Source: Pseudonocardia alaniniphila
GTDB taxonomy: Bacteria; Actinomycetota; Actinomycetes; Mycobacteriales; Pseudonocardiaceae
NCBI RefSeq assembly: GCF_022524485.1
Contig: NZ_JAKXMK010000004.1
Location: forward strand, 310,001 to 374,000
Direction of reading: 5' to 3'
DNA length: 64,000 nucleotides
The position numbers and the translations under genes are program-made. The notes under the pieces are model-generated. The model made no database searches and was not told where the DNA came from. It was given only the letters and a program-made list of their open reading frames with translations. Of this stretch, positions 17,360-25,607 are shown piece by piece. Every line of letters begins with the position of its first letter. The first letter of the stretch is position 1.

Positions 17360-18106
17360 ATGCGGATCCTGATCACGGGAGGAACGAGCGGGCTGGGGCT
17401 GGCCATGGCCCGCGCACTCGTCGAGGACGGGCACCGGATCGTCATCACCGGCCGCGCCGCCGAGCGTGCCGCGGAGGTGGCCGCGACGCTGTCCGGCGAG
17501 GTGCACGGCATCGGGATGGACGTTCGTGACAGTGGATCGGTGCGTGCCGGGCGCGACCGCACGATCGACCTGCTCGGTGGCCTGGACGTGCTGGTCAACA
17601 ACGCCGGTATCGGCATGCGCACGGTGAACCCGCGGTTCATGGTGGAGCGCCGGCCGTTCTGGCAGGTGCCGGAGGAGGGGTTCCGCGACGTGGTGGACAC
17701 CAACCTGACCGGCTACTTCCTCGTCGCCTCCGCCGTGGTGCCCGACCTGCTGGCGTCCCCCGGTGGCCGGATCATCAACGTCAGCGTGAACTACGCGACG
17801 ATGACCCGGGCCGGGTTCGTGCCGTACGGGCCTTCTCGGGCGGGCTCGGAGGCGTTGTCCCGGGTCATGGCCGCCGATCTGGCCGACACCTCTGTCCGGG
17901 TGAACATTCTCCTTCCCGGGGGCGGCACCGCGACCGGCATGACGGAGGGCGTTGTGGCCGGCGCGGCACACCTGCTGTCCGCCGACGTCATGGCCGAACC
18001 GGTGCGCTGGCTCTGCTCTCCGGCCGCCGCCGACACCCATGACCAGCGCATCGTCGCCACCGAGTTCCAGGACTGGCTCGCGGACGCAGACTCCCGGCGA
18101 TCCTGA
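17360..18106 (+). CDS. SDR family oxidoreductase with Arg in place of the catalytic Lys
   Basis: 248 residues from ATG 17360. TGGTSGLG at residues 6-13 binds the cofactor, VNNAGIG is the NAG motif and INVSVNYATM carries the Ser region. The Y-x3-K motif reads YGPSR, so the catalytic Lys appears replaced by Arg; activity may be altered. It ends with ATEFQDW like many plain SDRs. No clear partner; the upstream gene is divergent. Confidence 0.82.
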   Translation: MRILITGGTSGLGLAMARALVEDGHRIVITGRAAERAAEVAATLSGEVHGIGMDVRDSGSVRAGRDRTIDLLGGLDVLVNNAGIGMRTVNPRFMVERRPFWQVPEEGFRDVVDTNLTGYFLVASAVVPDLLASPGGRIINVSVNYATMTRAGFVPYGPSRAGSEALSRVMAADLADTSVRVNILLPGGGTATGMTEGVVAGAAHLLSADVMAEPVRWLCSPAAADTHDQRIVATEFQDWLADADSRRS

Positions 18107-18216
18107 AACTCGTCACCCGGACGGCGTGCGGGAGATCGTGACGAACGCTGTCGCTGTGCCCGCTGGGCCGTCTCAGCGATGGAAAAGCCTGGTCACGGGC
18201 TCGTATCGTCCGGCGG

Positions 18217-19455
18217 ATGGGGACCGACGACGGCACGCGGTGGCGTGGGTTCGCGTCCAGCGGGGCCGGGAGCCGCGCCCGCAGGCGGTTCGCCGCGCTG
18301 CTGCCGGCCGTCGTGGTGGCCGTCGCGTCCTGCGCCGGCGTGCCGCACGTCGCGCCACCGCCTGCGGGCGGGCCGGGGGCCGCCGCGCCGGCCGGGCCCG
18401 CCCCGGCCCCCGTGGCCGACGGGCTCCCCGGGATGCCGCCGGTGCTCGACCCACGCAACATCTACTCCGCCACCGGGCCGACGATGTTCACCGATGCGGC
18501 GAAGGCAGCGAAGCCCTTGGTGTACGTGCCGCACACGAAGAGCGGCGATGTCTGGGTGATCGACCCCGCCCGCCTCGCCGTCGTGGCGAGGTACGAGCTG
18601 GGCGGCGAGTTGCAGCACGTGGTGCCGTCCTACGACATGAAGACGCTCTACGCCACCGACGACATCACGAACAAGATGACGCCGTTCGACCCGAGGACGG
18701 GCGAGCCCGGACCGAACATCCCGGTGCAGGACCCGTACAACATGTACTTCACCCCGGACGGCCGCACGGCGATCTCCGTGGCCGAGGCCCAGAAGCGGCT
18801 GGTGTTCTACGACCCGCACACCTGGCAGGAGCAAGGCGACCTGCCCACCCCCGACTGCGCCGGGATCGACCACGCGGACTTCACCGCCGACGGGCGCACG
18901 GCCGTGTTCAGCTGCGAGTTCGCCGGGCGGGTTGCGGTGGTCGACGTGGCGTCGCGCCGCTTGCTCCGCATGATCGACATGCCCGTGCGGAACACGACGA
19001 TGGGCCCGCAGGACGTCAAGCTGGCTCCGGACGGCTCGGTGTTCTACGTCGCCGACAGCGAGCAGAACGGGCTGTGGGTGATCGACGGCGCGGCCACCGA
19101 AGTGCTTCGCGAGATCCCCACCGGGCACGGCGCGCACGGGATCTACCTCTCCCGCGACGCGCAGCGGATGTTCGTCACGAACCGCCACGAGGGCAGCGTC
19201 AGCGTGCTCGACGCCTACACGGGCGCCCCGATCACGAAGTGGTGGATCCCCGGTGGCAGCCCGGACATGGGCAACGTGACCCCGGACGGCCGGCAGTTGT
19301 GGCTCTCGGGCCGCTACGACCGCGCGGTCTACGTCATCGACACCACCGACGGGCGCCTGATCCACACGTTCCGCGTGGGGCACGGGCCACACGGGCTGTG
19401 CGTGTGGCCGCAGCCCGGTCGCTATTCGCTGGGGCACACCGGAATCACGCGCTGA
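18217..19455 (+). CDS. Secreted beta-propeller (YVTN-type) lipoprotein
   Basis: 412 residues. A basic start and hydrophobic segment (FAALLPAVVVAVASC) resemble a lipoprotein signal with Cys at the VASC end, followed by a Pro/Ala/Gly-rich linker. Then come repeated blades of the kind VYVPHTKSGDVWVIDP, FYVADSEQNGLWVIDG, MFVTNRHEGSVSVLDA, LWLSGRYDRAVYVIDT, as in YVTN/NHL propellers. Propellers bind proteins or ligands; no catalytic residues can be assigned. Its 3' end overlaps the convergent monooxygenase by 11 bases. Confidence 0.8.
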   Translation: MGTDDGTRWRGFASSGAGSRARRRFAALLPAVVVAVASCAGVPHVAPPPAGGPGAAAPAGPAPAPVADGLPGMPPVLDPRNIYSATGPTMFTDAAKAAKPLVYVPHTKSGDVWVIDPARLAVVARYELGGELQHVVPSYDMKTLYATDDITNKMTPFDPRTGEPGPNIPVQDPYNMYFTPDGRTAISVAEAQKRLVFYDPHTWQEQGDLPTPDCAGIDHADFTADGRTAVFSCEFAGRVAVVDVASRRLLRMIDMPVRNTTMGPQDVKLAPDGSVFYVADSEQNGLWVIDGAATEVLREIPTGHGAHGIYLSRDAQRMFVTNRHEGSVSVLDAYTGAPITKWWIPGGSPDMGNVTPDGRQLWLSGRYDRAVYVIDTTDGRLIHTFRVGHGPHGLCVWPQPGRYSLGHTGITR

Positions 19456-20503
19456 GGGGCTCCCGCAGCAACGACACCACCTCGTGCGCGGCCGCCCGCC
19501 CGGCCCTGTTGGCGCCGATCGTGCTCGCGCTCGGGCCGTAGCCCACGAGATGGATGCGCGGGTCGGAGCGGACGCGGGTGCCGTCCACCGCGATCCCGCC
19601 GCCCGGGCCGCGCAGCCCCAGTGGGGCGAGGTGCCCCAGCGCTGCTCGCCAGCCGGTGGCCCAGAGGATCACGTCGGCCGCCACGGTGGTGCCGTCGGCC
19701 CAGCTCACCCCGTCGGGGGTGATCCGCTCGAACATCGGCAGCCGGTGGAGCACGCCCGACTCCTGGGCCGCGCGAACCTGCGGGGTGAGCATCAACCCGG
19801 TCACGCCGACCACGCTCTGCGGTGGCAGCCCTGCCCGCACCCGCTCCTCGACGCGGGCCACGGCGGTGCGTCCCGCGTCCTCGTCGAAGGGGGCGTCCCT
19901 GAACTCCGGCGGCCGACGCGTCACCCACGTCGTGGCCGCAGCGACCGTGGCGATCTCCATGAGCAGTTGCACGGCGGACGTCCCGCCGCCGACCACCACC
20001 ACCCGCAGCCCGGCGAACTCCTCCGGTCCGCGGTAGTCGGCCGTGTGCAGCTGGCGGCCACGGAAGGCGTCCTGCCCGGGGTAGCGGGGGCGGAAGGGGC
20101 GGGTCCACGTGCCGGTGGCGTTGATCAGGGCACGGGTCGTCCACGTGCCCGCGTCGGTCTCGACGAGCAGTTCGGGCGCACGGTCGCGAACGGCCGCGAC
20201 GTGCACGGGGCGGCGCACCTGCAGGTCGAACTCGCGCTCGTACGCGGCGAAGTACTCGGGCACCACCTCGGCTGCGGGCCGCGACGGGTCGGCGGGCGCG
20301 AACGGCAGGCCCGGCAGGTCCTTGATGCCGTGGACCTTGTCGATCCGCAACGTCGACCAGCGGTGCCGCCATGCCCCGCCGGGGCCGTCCTCGCCGTCGA
20401 GCACGACGAAGCCGGCACCCGGCTCGAGCCCGGCCCGGCGCAGGCCGTACGCCGCGGACAACCCCGCCTGCCCGGCTCCGATCACCACGACGTCGCTACG
20501 CAC
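19445..20503 (-). CDS. Flavin-dependent NAD(P)-binding monooxygenase
   Basis: 352 residues from GTG 20503. Two Rossmann motifs are visible: VVVIGAGQAGLSAAYGLRRAG (FAD) at the start and VVVVGGGTSAVQLLMEI (NADPH) near residue 170, with INATGTWTRPFRP between and VILWATGWR late. This is the layout of group B flavin monooxygenases/oxidoreductases (FMO/BVMO-like, short form). A longer upstream frame overlapping the dehydratase gene is not real coding. It follows the dehydratase gene by 41 bases on the same strand. Confidence 0.87.
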   Translation of the reverse strand: MRSDVVVIGAGQAGLSAAYGLRRAGLEPGAGFVVLDGEDGPGGAWRHRWSTLRIDKVHGIKDLPGLPFAPADPSRPAAEVVPEYFAAYEREFDLQVRRPVHVAAVRDRAPELLVETDAGTWTTRALINATGTWTRPFRPRYPGQDAFRGRQLHTADYRGPEEFAGLRVVVVGGGTSAVQLLMEIATVAAATTWVTRRPPEFRDAPFDEDAGRTAVARVEERVRAGLPPQSVVGVTGLMLTPQVRAAQESGVLHRLPMFERITPDGVSWADGTTVAADVILWATGWRAALGHLAPLGLRGPGGGIAVDGTRVRSDPRIHLVGYGPSASTIGANRAGRAAAHEVVSLLREPLSA

Positions 20504-20544
20504 AGCCGTGGAACACCGGACGCGCCGCGGGGCTTCCGCGCAGC

Positions 20545-21546
20545 TCAGCGCGTAGCGGGAACGGGGCACCGGGGGAGCGGACCGGCCGCGAACCGTTCGA
20601 CCCAGCCGGCCACGTCCGCCGTGGTGACGTTGCCGCCGCAGATCACCAGACCGAGGCGGGCGTCCGGGCCGACACGGTCGAGCACCTCGGGGGCGGCGGC
20701 TACGAGGCAGCCGGCGGCGGGCTCCGCCCACACCTTCGCCTCCTCGGCGAGGGTGAGGGCGCCCGCGACAGCGTCGGCATCCGGCACGACGAGGACGTCC
20801 TCGACGAGGGCGCGGACGTGGTCGAGGGTCAGCTGCGACACGTGCGGCGCGCAGAGCGTGCTGGCGATCGAGGTCGGCGTGATGCCCACGGGCGACCCGC
20901 CCTTGAGCGCGCGCGCCATCGCGTCTGCTCCCTCGGTCTCGACACCCCAGATGCGCACGCCGGGCAGGAGGTGCCGCATGGCGGTGGCCACCCCCGAGAT
21001 CAGGCCGCCGCCCCCGATGCTGACCAGCACGTCGGTGACGTCGGGTGCGTCGGCGGCGAACTCGGCGCCGACGGTGCCCTGGCCGGCCATCACGATCGGG
21101 TCGTCGAAGGGGTGCACGAGCGTGAGCCCGCCCGCCACGAGCTCGTCGAGCAGGGCGAAGGCGCTCCCCATGTCCGGCGTGAGGCGCACGGTGGCGCCTG
21201 CGGCCCTGCAGGCCGCGATCGACCGCTGCGGCGCCGACTCCGGCATCACCACGGTGGCGGCGACGTCCAGCGAACCGGCGACGTCGGCCAGCGCGATCCC
21301 GTGGTTGCCGCCACTGACCGCCACTGCGCCTGCCGCGAGCTCGGCGGGGGTGAGGCCGAGCAGCTTGTTGAACGCGCCGCGTGGCTTGAACGAGCCCGAG
21401 CGCTGCAGCAACTCCAGCTTGAGCGTGACGGGCACCCCGAGGTGTGCGGTGAGGCCCGGGCTGGCGACGGTGGGGGTGCGCAACACGTGCCCCGCGATGC
21501 GTTCGGCCGCTGCCGTGATGTGGTCGATGGTGATCAGGTCGCTCAC
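20545..21546 (-). CDS. Threonine/serine dehydratase-like PLP enzyme
   Basis: 333 residues, the catalytic-domain-only length. RSGSFKPRGAFNKLL carries the PLP-binding Lys, VSGGNHGIALA the substrate loop, and VSIGGGGLISGVATAM the phosphate-binding glycine loop. There is no C-terminal ACT regulatory domain, so it is not a classical allosteric IlvA. Members deaminate Thr/Ser or act as racemases; the exact substrate is unknown. Confidence 0.87.
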   Translation of the reverse strand: MSDLITIDHITAAAERIAGHVLRTPTVASPGLTAHLGVPVTLKLELLQRSGSFKPRGAFNKLLGLTPAELAAGAVAVSGGNHGIALADVAGSLDVAATVVMPESAPQRSIAACRAAGATVRLTPDMGSAFALLDELVAGGLTLVHPFDDPIVMAGQGTVGAEFAADAPDVTDVLVSIGGGGLISGVATAMRHLLPGVRIWGVETEGADAMARALKGGSPVGITPTSIASTLCAPHVSQLTLDHVRALVEDVLVVPDADAVAGALTLAEEAKVWAEPAAGCLVAAAPEVLDRVGPDARLGLVICGGNVTTADVAGWVERFAAGPLPRCPVPATR

Positions 21547-21639
21547 ATGGCAACGCTAACCCCCACATGTGGCCGCGGTCGCAGACGGGCTGCTCCCGGG
21601 GGATGGCGGAGCTGTGCCGGGGCGTGGTGGGGTTTGGCT

Positions 21640-22080
21640 GTGCTGCGTGCGTCGCGGATCGGCCTGCTGAGCACCCGTTACGAGATCGCCCGCGATGGAG
21701 CGACGCTGTGCACGTGGAAACCGTCTGCGTTCTTCGGCGGCGGTTCCTTCGTGCTCGAAGGCCGTCGCTACGACGTGGCGCGCGGCGGCTGGTCGTGGCG
21801 CCGCTACCGGCTGCTCGACGAGTCCGGCGAGCTCCTTGCGATGGCCGACGCCGTGGGCCGCGGCGAGTGGACGCTCGAGACCGGCGGCCACACGTACTCC
21901 TTCGAACGCCAGTCGCTGATCCGCAGTGAACACGTGCTGATCCAGGACGACGCCGTGGCCGGGTCGGTGCGGCGCATCAGCACGTGGCGGGGTGAGGCGG
22001 AGGCCGACCTTCCCGGCCTGCCCTTGCCCGTGCAGGTGTTCGTGCTGGTGAGCCTGCTGGCCGTGTGGGACGAGGAGTAG
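21640..22080 (+). CDS. LURP-one/tubby-like small protein
   Basis: 146 residues from GTG 21640, with GGTGGGG upstream. Alternating beta-type segments (TRYEIARDGATLCTWKPSAF, YDVARGGWSWRRYRLLDESG, GEWTLETGGHTYSFERQS) resemble the phospholipid-scramblase/LURP-one-like barrel. Function unknown. The long open frame that continues upstream is the antisense shadow of the dehydratase gene. Confidence 0.6.
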   Translation: MLRASRIGLLSTRYEIARDGATLCTWKPSAFFGGGSFVLEGRRYDVARGGWSWRRYRLLDESGELLAMADAVGRGEWTLETGGHTYSFERQSLIRSEHVLIQDDAVAGSVRRISTWRGEAEADLPGLPLPVQVFVLVSLLAVWDEE

Positions 22081-22147
22081 CCCGTTCCCGGGTGGGGCGC
22101 CGTCGCACCCGCCGGTCACTCGAACCGGTCGCCCGCACGCACTCGTG

Positions 22148-22747
22148 CTAGCTCCGGGGCCGGAGCCCGTGGACGAGCGTCTCGATCGTGTCGGCGATCA
22201 GGGCGTCCGGGGGCCGGTCGGGGAGCATCCCGCTGACGATCAGCGCGGTGAGCCCCTGGACCGTGGCGAGGATCGCAGTGGCCGCCTGATCGTTGTCGAG
22301 GTCGACGACGTCGTGGCGGTCCTGCGCCTCGCGGATCATGGCCGACGACGCGGCGAAGGCCCGATCGGCGGCGCGCCGCAGGGAATCGGCCTGAGGCCGG
22401 TTCTTGCTCGCGAACATCATGTCGAGCAGGGCCGGGTGGCGGGAGGCGAAGGTCACCCACGCCCGTGCGAAGGCGGTGAGCCGGACCGTGAACGATCCGT
22501 CCGCCTCCTGCACCGCCGCGTCCAGTTCGCGCCCCAGCCGTTCGAAGCCGTTCTCTGCGAGGGCGTCGAGCAAGGCCTGCTTGTCGGGGAAGTGGCGGCG
22601 CGGGGCGCCGTGGCTGACCCCCGCCTGCCGGGCGACCTCGCGGAGTGACACCTCGCCCACCCCGGTTCGTTCCAGCATCTGCTCGGCACATCTCAGCAAC
22701 GCCTCACGGAGGTTGCCGTGGTGGTACGCGGTACGTGCCGGGGGCAT
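22148..22747 (-). CDS. TetR/AcrR family transcriptional regulator
   Basis: 199 residues from ATG 22747. The N-terminal HTH is clear: REALLRCAEQMLERTGVGEV then SLREVARQAGVSHGAPRRHF and PDKQALLDALAENGFE. The C-terminal helical half matches the TetR_C group with LAFARAWVTFASRHPALLDMMF-like helices. It is divergent from an SDR gene whose promoter carries a small inverted repeat, so it probably represses that gene and itself. Confidence 0.9.
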   Translation of the reverse strand: MPPARTAYHHGNLREALLRCAEQMLERTGVGEVSLREVARQAGVSHGAPRRHFPDKQALLDALAENGFERLGRELDAAVQEADGSFTVRLTAFARAWVTFASRHPALLDMMFASKNRPQADSLRRAADRAFAASSAMIREAQDRHDVVDLDNDQAATAILATVQGLTALIVSGMLPDRPPDALIADTIETLVHGLRPRS

Positions 22748-22773
22748 GTCGGCAGGGTACCTCGATGTAGTCG

Positions 22774-22802
22774 TTGACAACAATGTATCCGCTGCCTACT
22801 TT
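22774..22802 (+). promoter_or_regulatory. Sigma70-type promoter of the SDR gene, probably leaderless, with possible TetR operator
   Basis: TTGACA (22774-22779) and TACTTT (22797-22802) are separated by exactly 17 bases. The ATG of the SDR gene begins seven bases after the -10 box, so transcription would start at or beside the ATG and the mRNA would be leaderless. The -35 box lies inside the inverted repeat GTTG-A-CAAC (22773-22781), a candidate site for the divergent TetR regulator. Confidence 0.65.
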
Positions 22803-22809
22803 GGCGGCC

Positions 22810-23694
22810 ATGAGTACTCCCGCAGCGGATGCTGCCCGGATTGCCGGACGTCGGTTCGTGGTCACGGGGGCGAGCAGCGGGCTCGGCCTCGCCGCCGCCC
22901 GAGCGCTCGCCAGGGGCGGTGCCCGGGTCGTGCTGGCCGTTCGTGACGTCACCGCGGGCGAACGTGTCGCGGCGGAGCTGGGCGGCTCCACCGAGGTCCG
23001 CGCCCTGGACCTGGCCGACCTCGGCTCCGTGCGGCGGTTCGCCGAGTCCTGGGACGGCGACCTCGACGTGTTGATCAACAACGCCGGGGTGGGGAACCTA
23101 CCGAAGCGCCGCGTCACGGCCGACGGGTTCGAGCTGCAGATGGGCACCAACCACTTCGGCCACTTCGCGTTGACGAACCTGTTGCTGCCGCACATCACGG
23201 ACCGCGTGGTCACGGTCGCGTCGAACGCCCACCGGTCCGGCGGCATCGACCTCGCCGACGTCAACTGGGAGTCGCGGCCGTACCGGGTCTTCGCCTCCTA
23301 CGGCCAGTCGAAGCTCGCCAACCTGCTGTTCACGCTCGAACTGCAGCGGCGCCTCGTCGCCTGCGGTTCTCCCGTCCTCGCGCTCGCCGCGCATCCCGGC
23401 GTGGCAGCGTCGAACCTCGTCCGCGACCTGCCGGCCGCCCTGGTCGTCGCCGCGAAGGTCGTCGGCACTGTCGTGCGGCAGAGCGCCGAGGCCGGCGCGG
23501 CGCCCACCCTCTTCGCCGCCACCCGGGACCTCCCCGGTGCCAGTTATGTCGGCCCGGGCGGCTTCAACGAGATGCGTGGACGCCCCACCCTCGTCGGGAG
23601 GTCGCCGGAAGCTGCCGACCCCGACCTCGCCCGCGATCTCTGGACACTGTCGGAGAAGCTCACGGGCGTGACGTTCCCGCTCGGTTCCGCCTGA
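22810..23694 (+). CDS. SDR family oxidoreductase (retinol dehydrogenase-like)
   Basis: 294 residues from ATG 22810. VTGASSGLGLAAARALARGG binds the cofactor, INNAGVG is the NAG motif, VVTVASNAHRSGG the Ser region, and YGQSKLANLLF the Y-x3-K motif. The long form with the FTLELQRRL and HPGVAASNL segments is typical of SDRs like protochlorophyllide/retinol dehydrogenases that handle hydrophobic substrates. The promoter geometry supports this start. Probably controlled by the adjacent TetR. Confidence 0.88.
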   Translation: MSTPAADAARIAGRRFVVTGASSGLGLAAARALARGGARVVLAVRDVTAGERVAAELGGSTEVRALDLADLGSVRRFAESWDGDLDVLINNAGVGNLPKRRVTADGFELQMGTNHFGHFALTNLLLPHITDRVVTVASNAHRSGGIDLADVNWESRPYRVFASYGQSKLANLLFTLELQRRLVACGSPVLALAAHPGVAASNLVRDLPAALVVAAKVVGTVVRQSAEAGAAPTLFAATRDLPGASYVGPGGFNEMRGRPTLVGRSPEAADPDLARDLWTLSEKLTGVTFPLGSA

Positions 23695-23706
23695 CGACTC
23701 CCTGGT

Positions 23707-23733
23707 CCGGCCCGAATTCCGAGAGCGGGCCGG
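23707..23733. terminator. Stem-loop between convergent SDR and glpD genes
   Basis: CCGGCCCG (23707-23714) pairs perfectly with CGGGCCGG (23726-23733), 12 bases after the SDR stop. A second small hairpin, CCCCC-GAGTC-GGGGG, lies at 23766-23780 nearer the glpD end. Together they could terminate both convergent transcripts. Confidence 0.5.
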
Positions 23734-23850
23734 TACGGCGAACCGCCGCTGGGCAGACGGACTCGCCCCCGAGTCGGGGGGACGTCGGCTCGCGGGCGAG
23801 CCCGTCACCGCTGCCTGCCACCACCCGCGCGGACGAGGGCGGCAGGCTGG

Positions 23851-25560
23851 TCACCGCACCGGCACGACCTCCGGTGCGCCCATCCGGGCGGCGTCTGCCG
23901 TCTCGTCGTCGGGCATCTTCTGGCTCTCCCGCTCGGCCTCGACGCGCTTGCGGTAGTGCTCGACCTCCCGATCGATCTGTTCCTGGCTCCACCCGAGGAC
24001 CGGCGCGACGAGCCGCGCGGCCTCCTCGACCGACCCGAGCCCCCGGTCGAAGGTCTCGATCGAGATCCGGGTGCGGCGAGCGAGCACGTCGTCCAGGTGC
24101 CGGGCGCCCTCGTGCGAGGCCGCGTAGACGATCTCGGCACGCAGGTGGTCGGGTGCCCCGGTCAGCGGCTCGCCCAGCGACGGGTCGTGTGCGACGAGGT
24201 CGAGCACCTCGTGGATCAGCGACCCGTACCGCCTGAGCAGGTGCTGGATGCGAGCTTCGTGCACGCCGTACTGCTCGGCCAGGAGGTGCGAGGAGTTCTT
24301 CAGCGCGGCGAAGCCCTCGGCGCCCAGCAGCGGGACGTCCTCGGTGACCGACGGCGGCACCTTGGCGTAGAGCCCGTGCACCGCGGCGTCGACGGCGTCC
24401 TTGGCCATGACGCGGTAGGTGGTGTACTTGCCGCCCGCCACCACCACCAGGCCCGGCACGGCATGCGAGACGGCGTGCTCGCGCGAGAGCTTCGACGTCG
24501 ACTCCGACTCGCCCGACAGCAGCGGCCGCAGCCCGGCGTACACGCCCTCCACGTCGGCGTGGCTGAGCGGTTCCTCGAGCACCGTGTTGACGTGTTCGAG
24601 CAGGTAGTCGATGTCCGCCGCGCTCGCTGCCGGATGGGCCAGCCCGAGGGTCCAGTCGGTGTCGGTGGTGCCGATGATCCAGTGCCGCCCCCACGGGATG
24701 ACGAACAGCACCGACTTCTCGGTGCGCAGGATCAGGCCCGCGTCACCGCGGATCCGGTCGTGCGGGACGACGAGATGGATGCCCTTGCTCGCCCGGACGT
24801 GGAACTGCCCGCGCTCACCGGCGAGACTCTGGGTCTCATCGGTCCACACCCCGGTGGCGTTGACGACCTGACGTGCGCGCACGCTGAACGTGCGGCCGGA
24901 CTCGAGATCGTGCACCTCCGCCCCGGTGACCCGCTCACCCTCGCGCAGGAGCCCGATCACCCGTGCCCTGGACGCCACGTGCGCGCCGTAGGCCGCAGCC
25001 GTGCGCGCGACGAACATGGTGTGGCGGGCGTCGTCGACCTGCGCGTCGTAGTACTCCAGGGCGCCCACCAGCGCGTCCTTGCGCAGCGACGGGAACACGC
25101 GGCGGGCGCCCCGCCGCGTCAGGTGCCGGTGGTGCGGCACACCCCGGGGCCGGCCGGACAGCAGCCCCAGCGTGTCGTAGAGCGCCACACCCGCGCCGGC
25201 GTAGGCGCGTTCCCACACGGGGTGCTTCAGCGGGTAGATGAACGGCACCGGCCGGACCAGGTGCGGAGCCAGCTTCTCGATGAGCAGGCCCCGCTCCTGA
25301 AGCGCCTCGGCGACGAGACGGAAATCCAGCATCTCGAGATAGCGCAGCCCACCGTGGATGAGCTTGCTCGACCTGCTGGACGTGCCCGACGCGAAGTCTC
25401 GGGCCTCGACGAGCCCGACGCTGAGGCCGCGGGTGGCGGCGTCGAGGGCGGACCCGCTGCCCACGACACCGCCCCCGACGACCAGCACGTCGAGTTCGGT
25501 CGAGCCCATTGCCTTCAGCGCAGCCTCACGGGCCTGCGGAGAGAGCGCAACCGATCTCAT
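23851..25560 (-). CDS. glpD: Glycerol-3-phosphate dehydrogenase/oxidase
   Basis: 569 residues, full length. DVLVVGGGVVGSGSALDAAT binds FAD, followed by SSRSSKLIHGGLRYLE and VNATGVWTDE typical of the DAO fold; ATTDTDW-like IGTTDTDWTLG and LRPLLSGESESTSKLSREH are GlpD segments, and the C-terminal domain includes LLRRYGSLIHEVLDL. It oxidises glycerol 3-phosphate to dihydroxyacetone phosphate and passes electrons to the respiratory chain. Third gene of the glpF-glpK-glpD operon, starting 47 bases after the glycerol kinase stop. Confidence 0.95.
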   Translation of the reverse strand: MRSVALSPQAREAALKAMGSTELDVLVVGGGVVGSGSALDAATRGLSVGLVEARDFASGTSSRSSKLIHGGLRYLEMLDFRLVAEALQERGLLIEKLAPHLVRPVPFIYPLKHPVWERAYAGAGVALYDTLGLLSGRPRGVPHHRHLTRRGARRVFPSLRKDALVGALEYYDAQVDDARHTMFVARTAAAYGAHVASRARVIGLLREGERVTGAEVHDLESGRTFSVRARQVVNATGVWTDETQSLAGERGQFHVRASKGIHLVVPHDRIRGDAGLILRTEKSVLFVIPWGRHWIIGTTDTDWTLGLAHPAASAADIDYLLEHVNTVLEEPLSHADVEGVYAGLRPLLSGESESTSKLSREHAVSHAVPGLVVVAGGKYTTYRVMAKDAVDAAVHGLYAKVPPSVTEDVPLLGAEGFAALKNSSHLLAEQYGVHEARIQHLLRRYGSLIHEVLDLVAHDPSLGEPLTGAPDHLRAEIVYAASHEGARHLDDVLARRTRISIETFDRGLGSVEEAARLVAPVLGWSQEQIDREVEHYRKRVEAERESQKMPDDETADAARMGAPEVVPVR

Positions 25561-25607
25561 GGCTGATTCCTCTCATCGTGATGGCCCGGTTGCGGGCCGG
25601 GTCGTGC

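Noticed and set aside
19445..21568. One long minus-strand protein joining the monooxygenase and the dehydratase
   Set aside because: The upstream part is out of frame with the dehydratase, which is complete in its own frame; the monooxygenase starts at GTG 20503.
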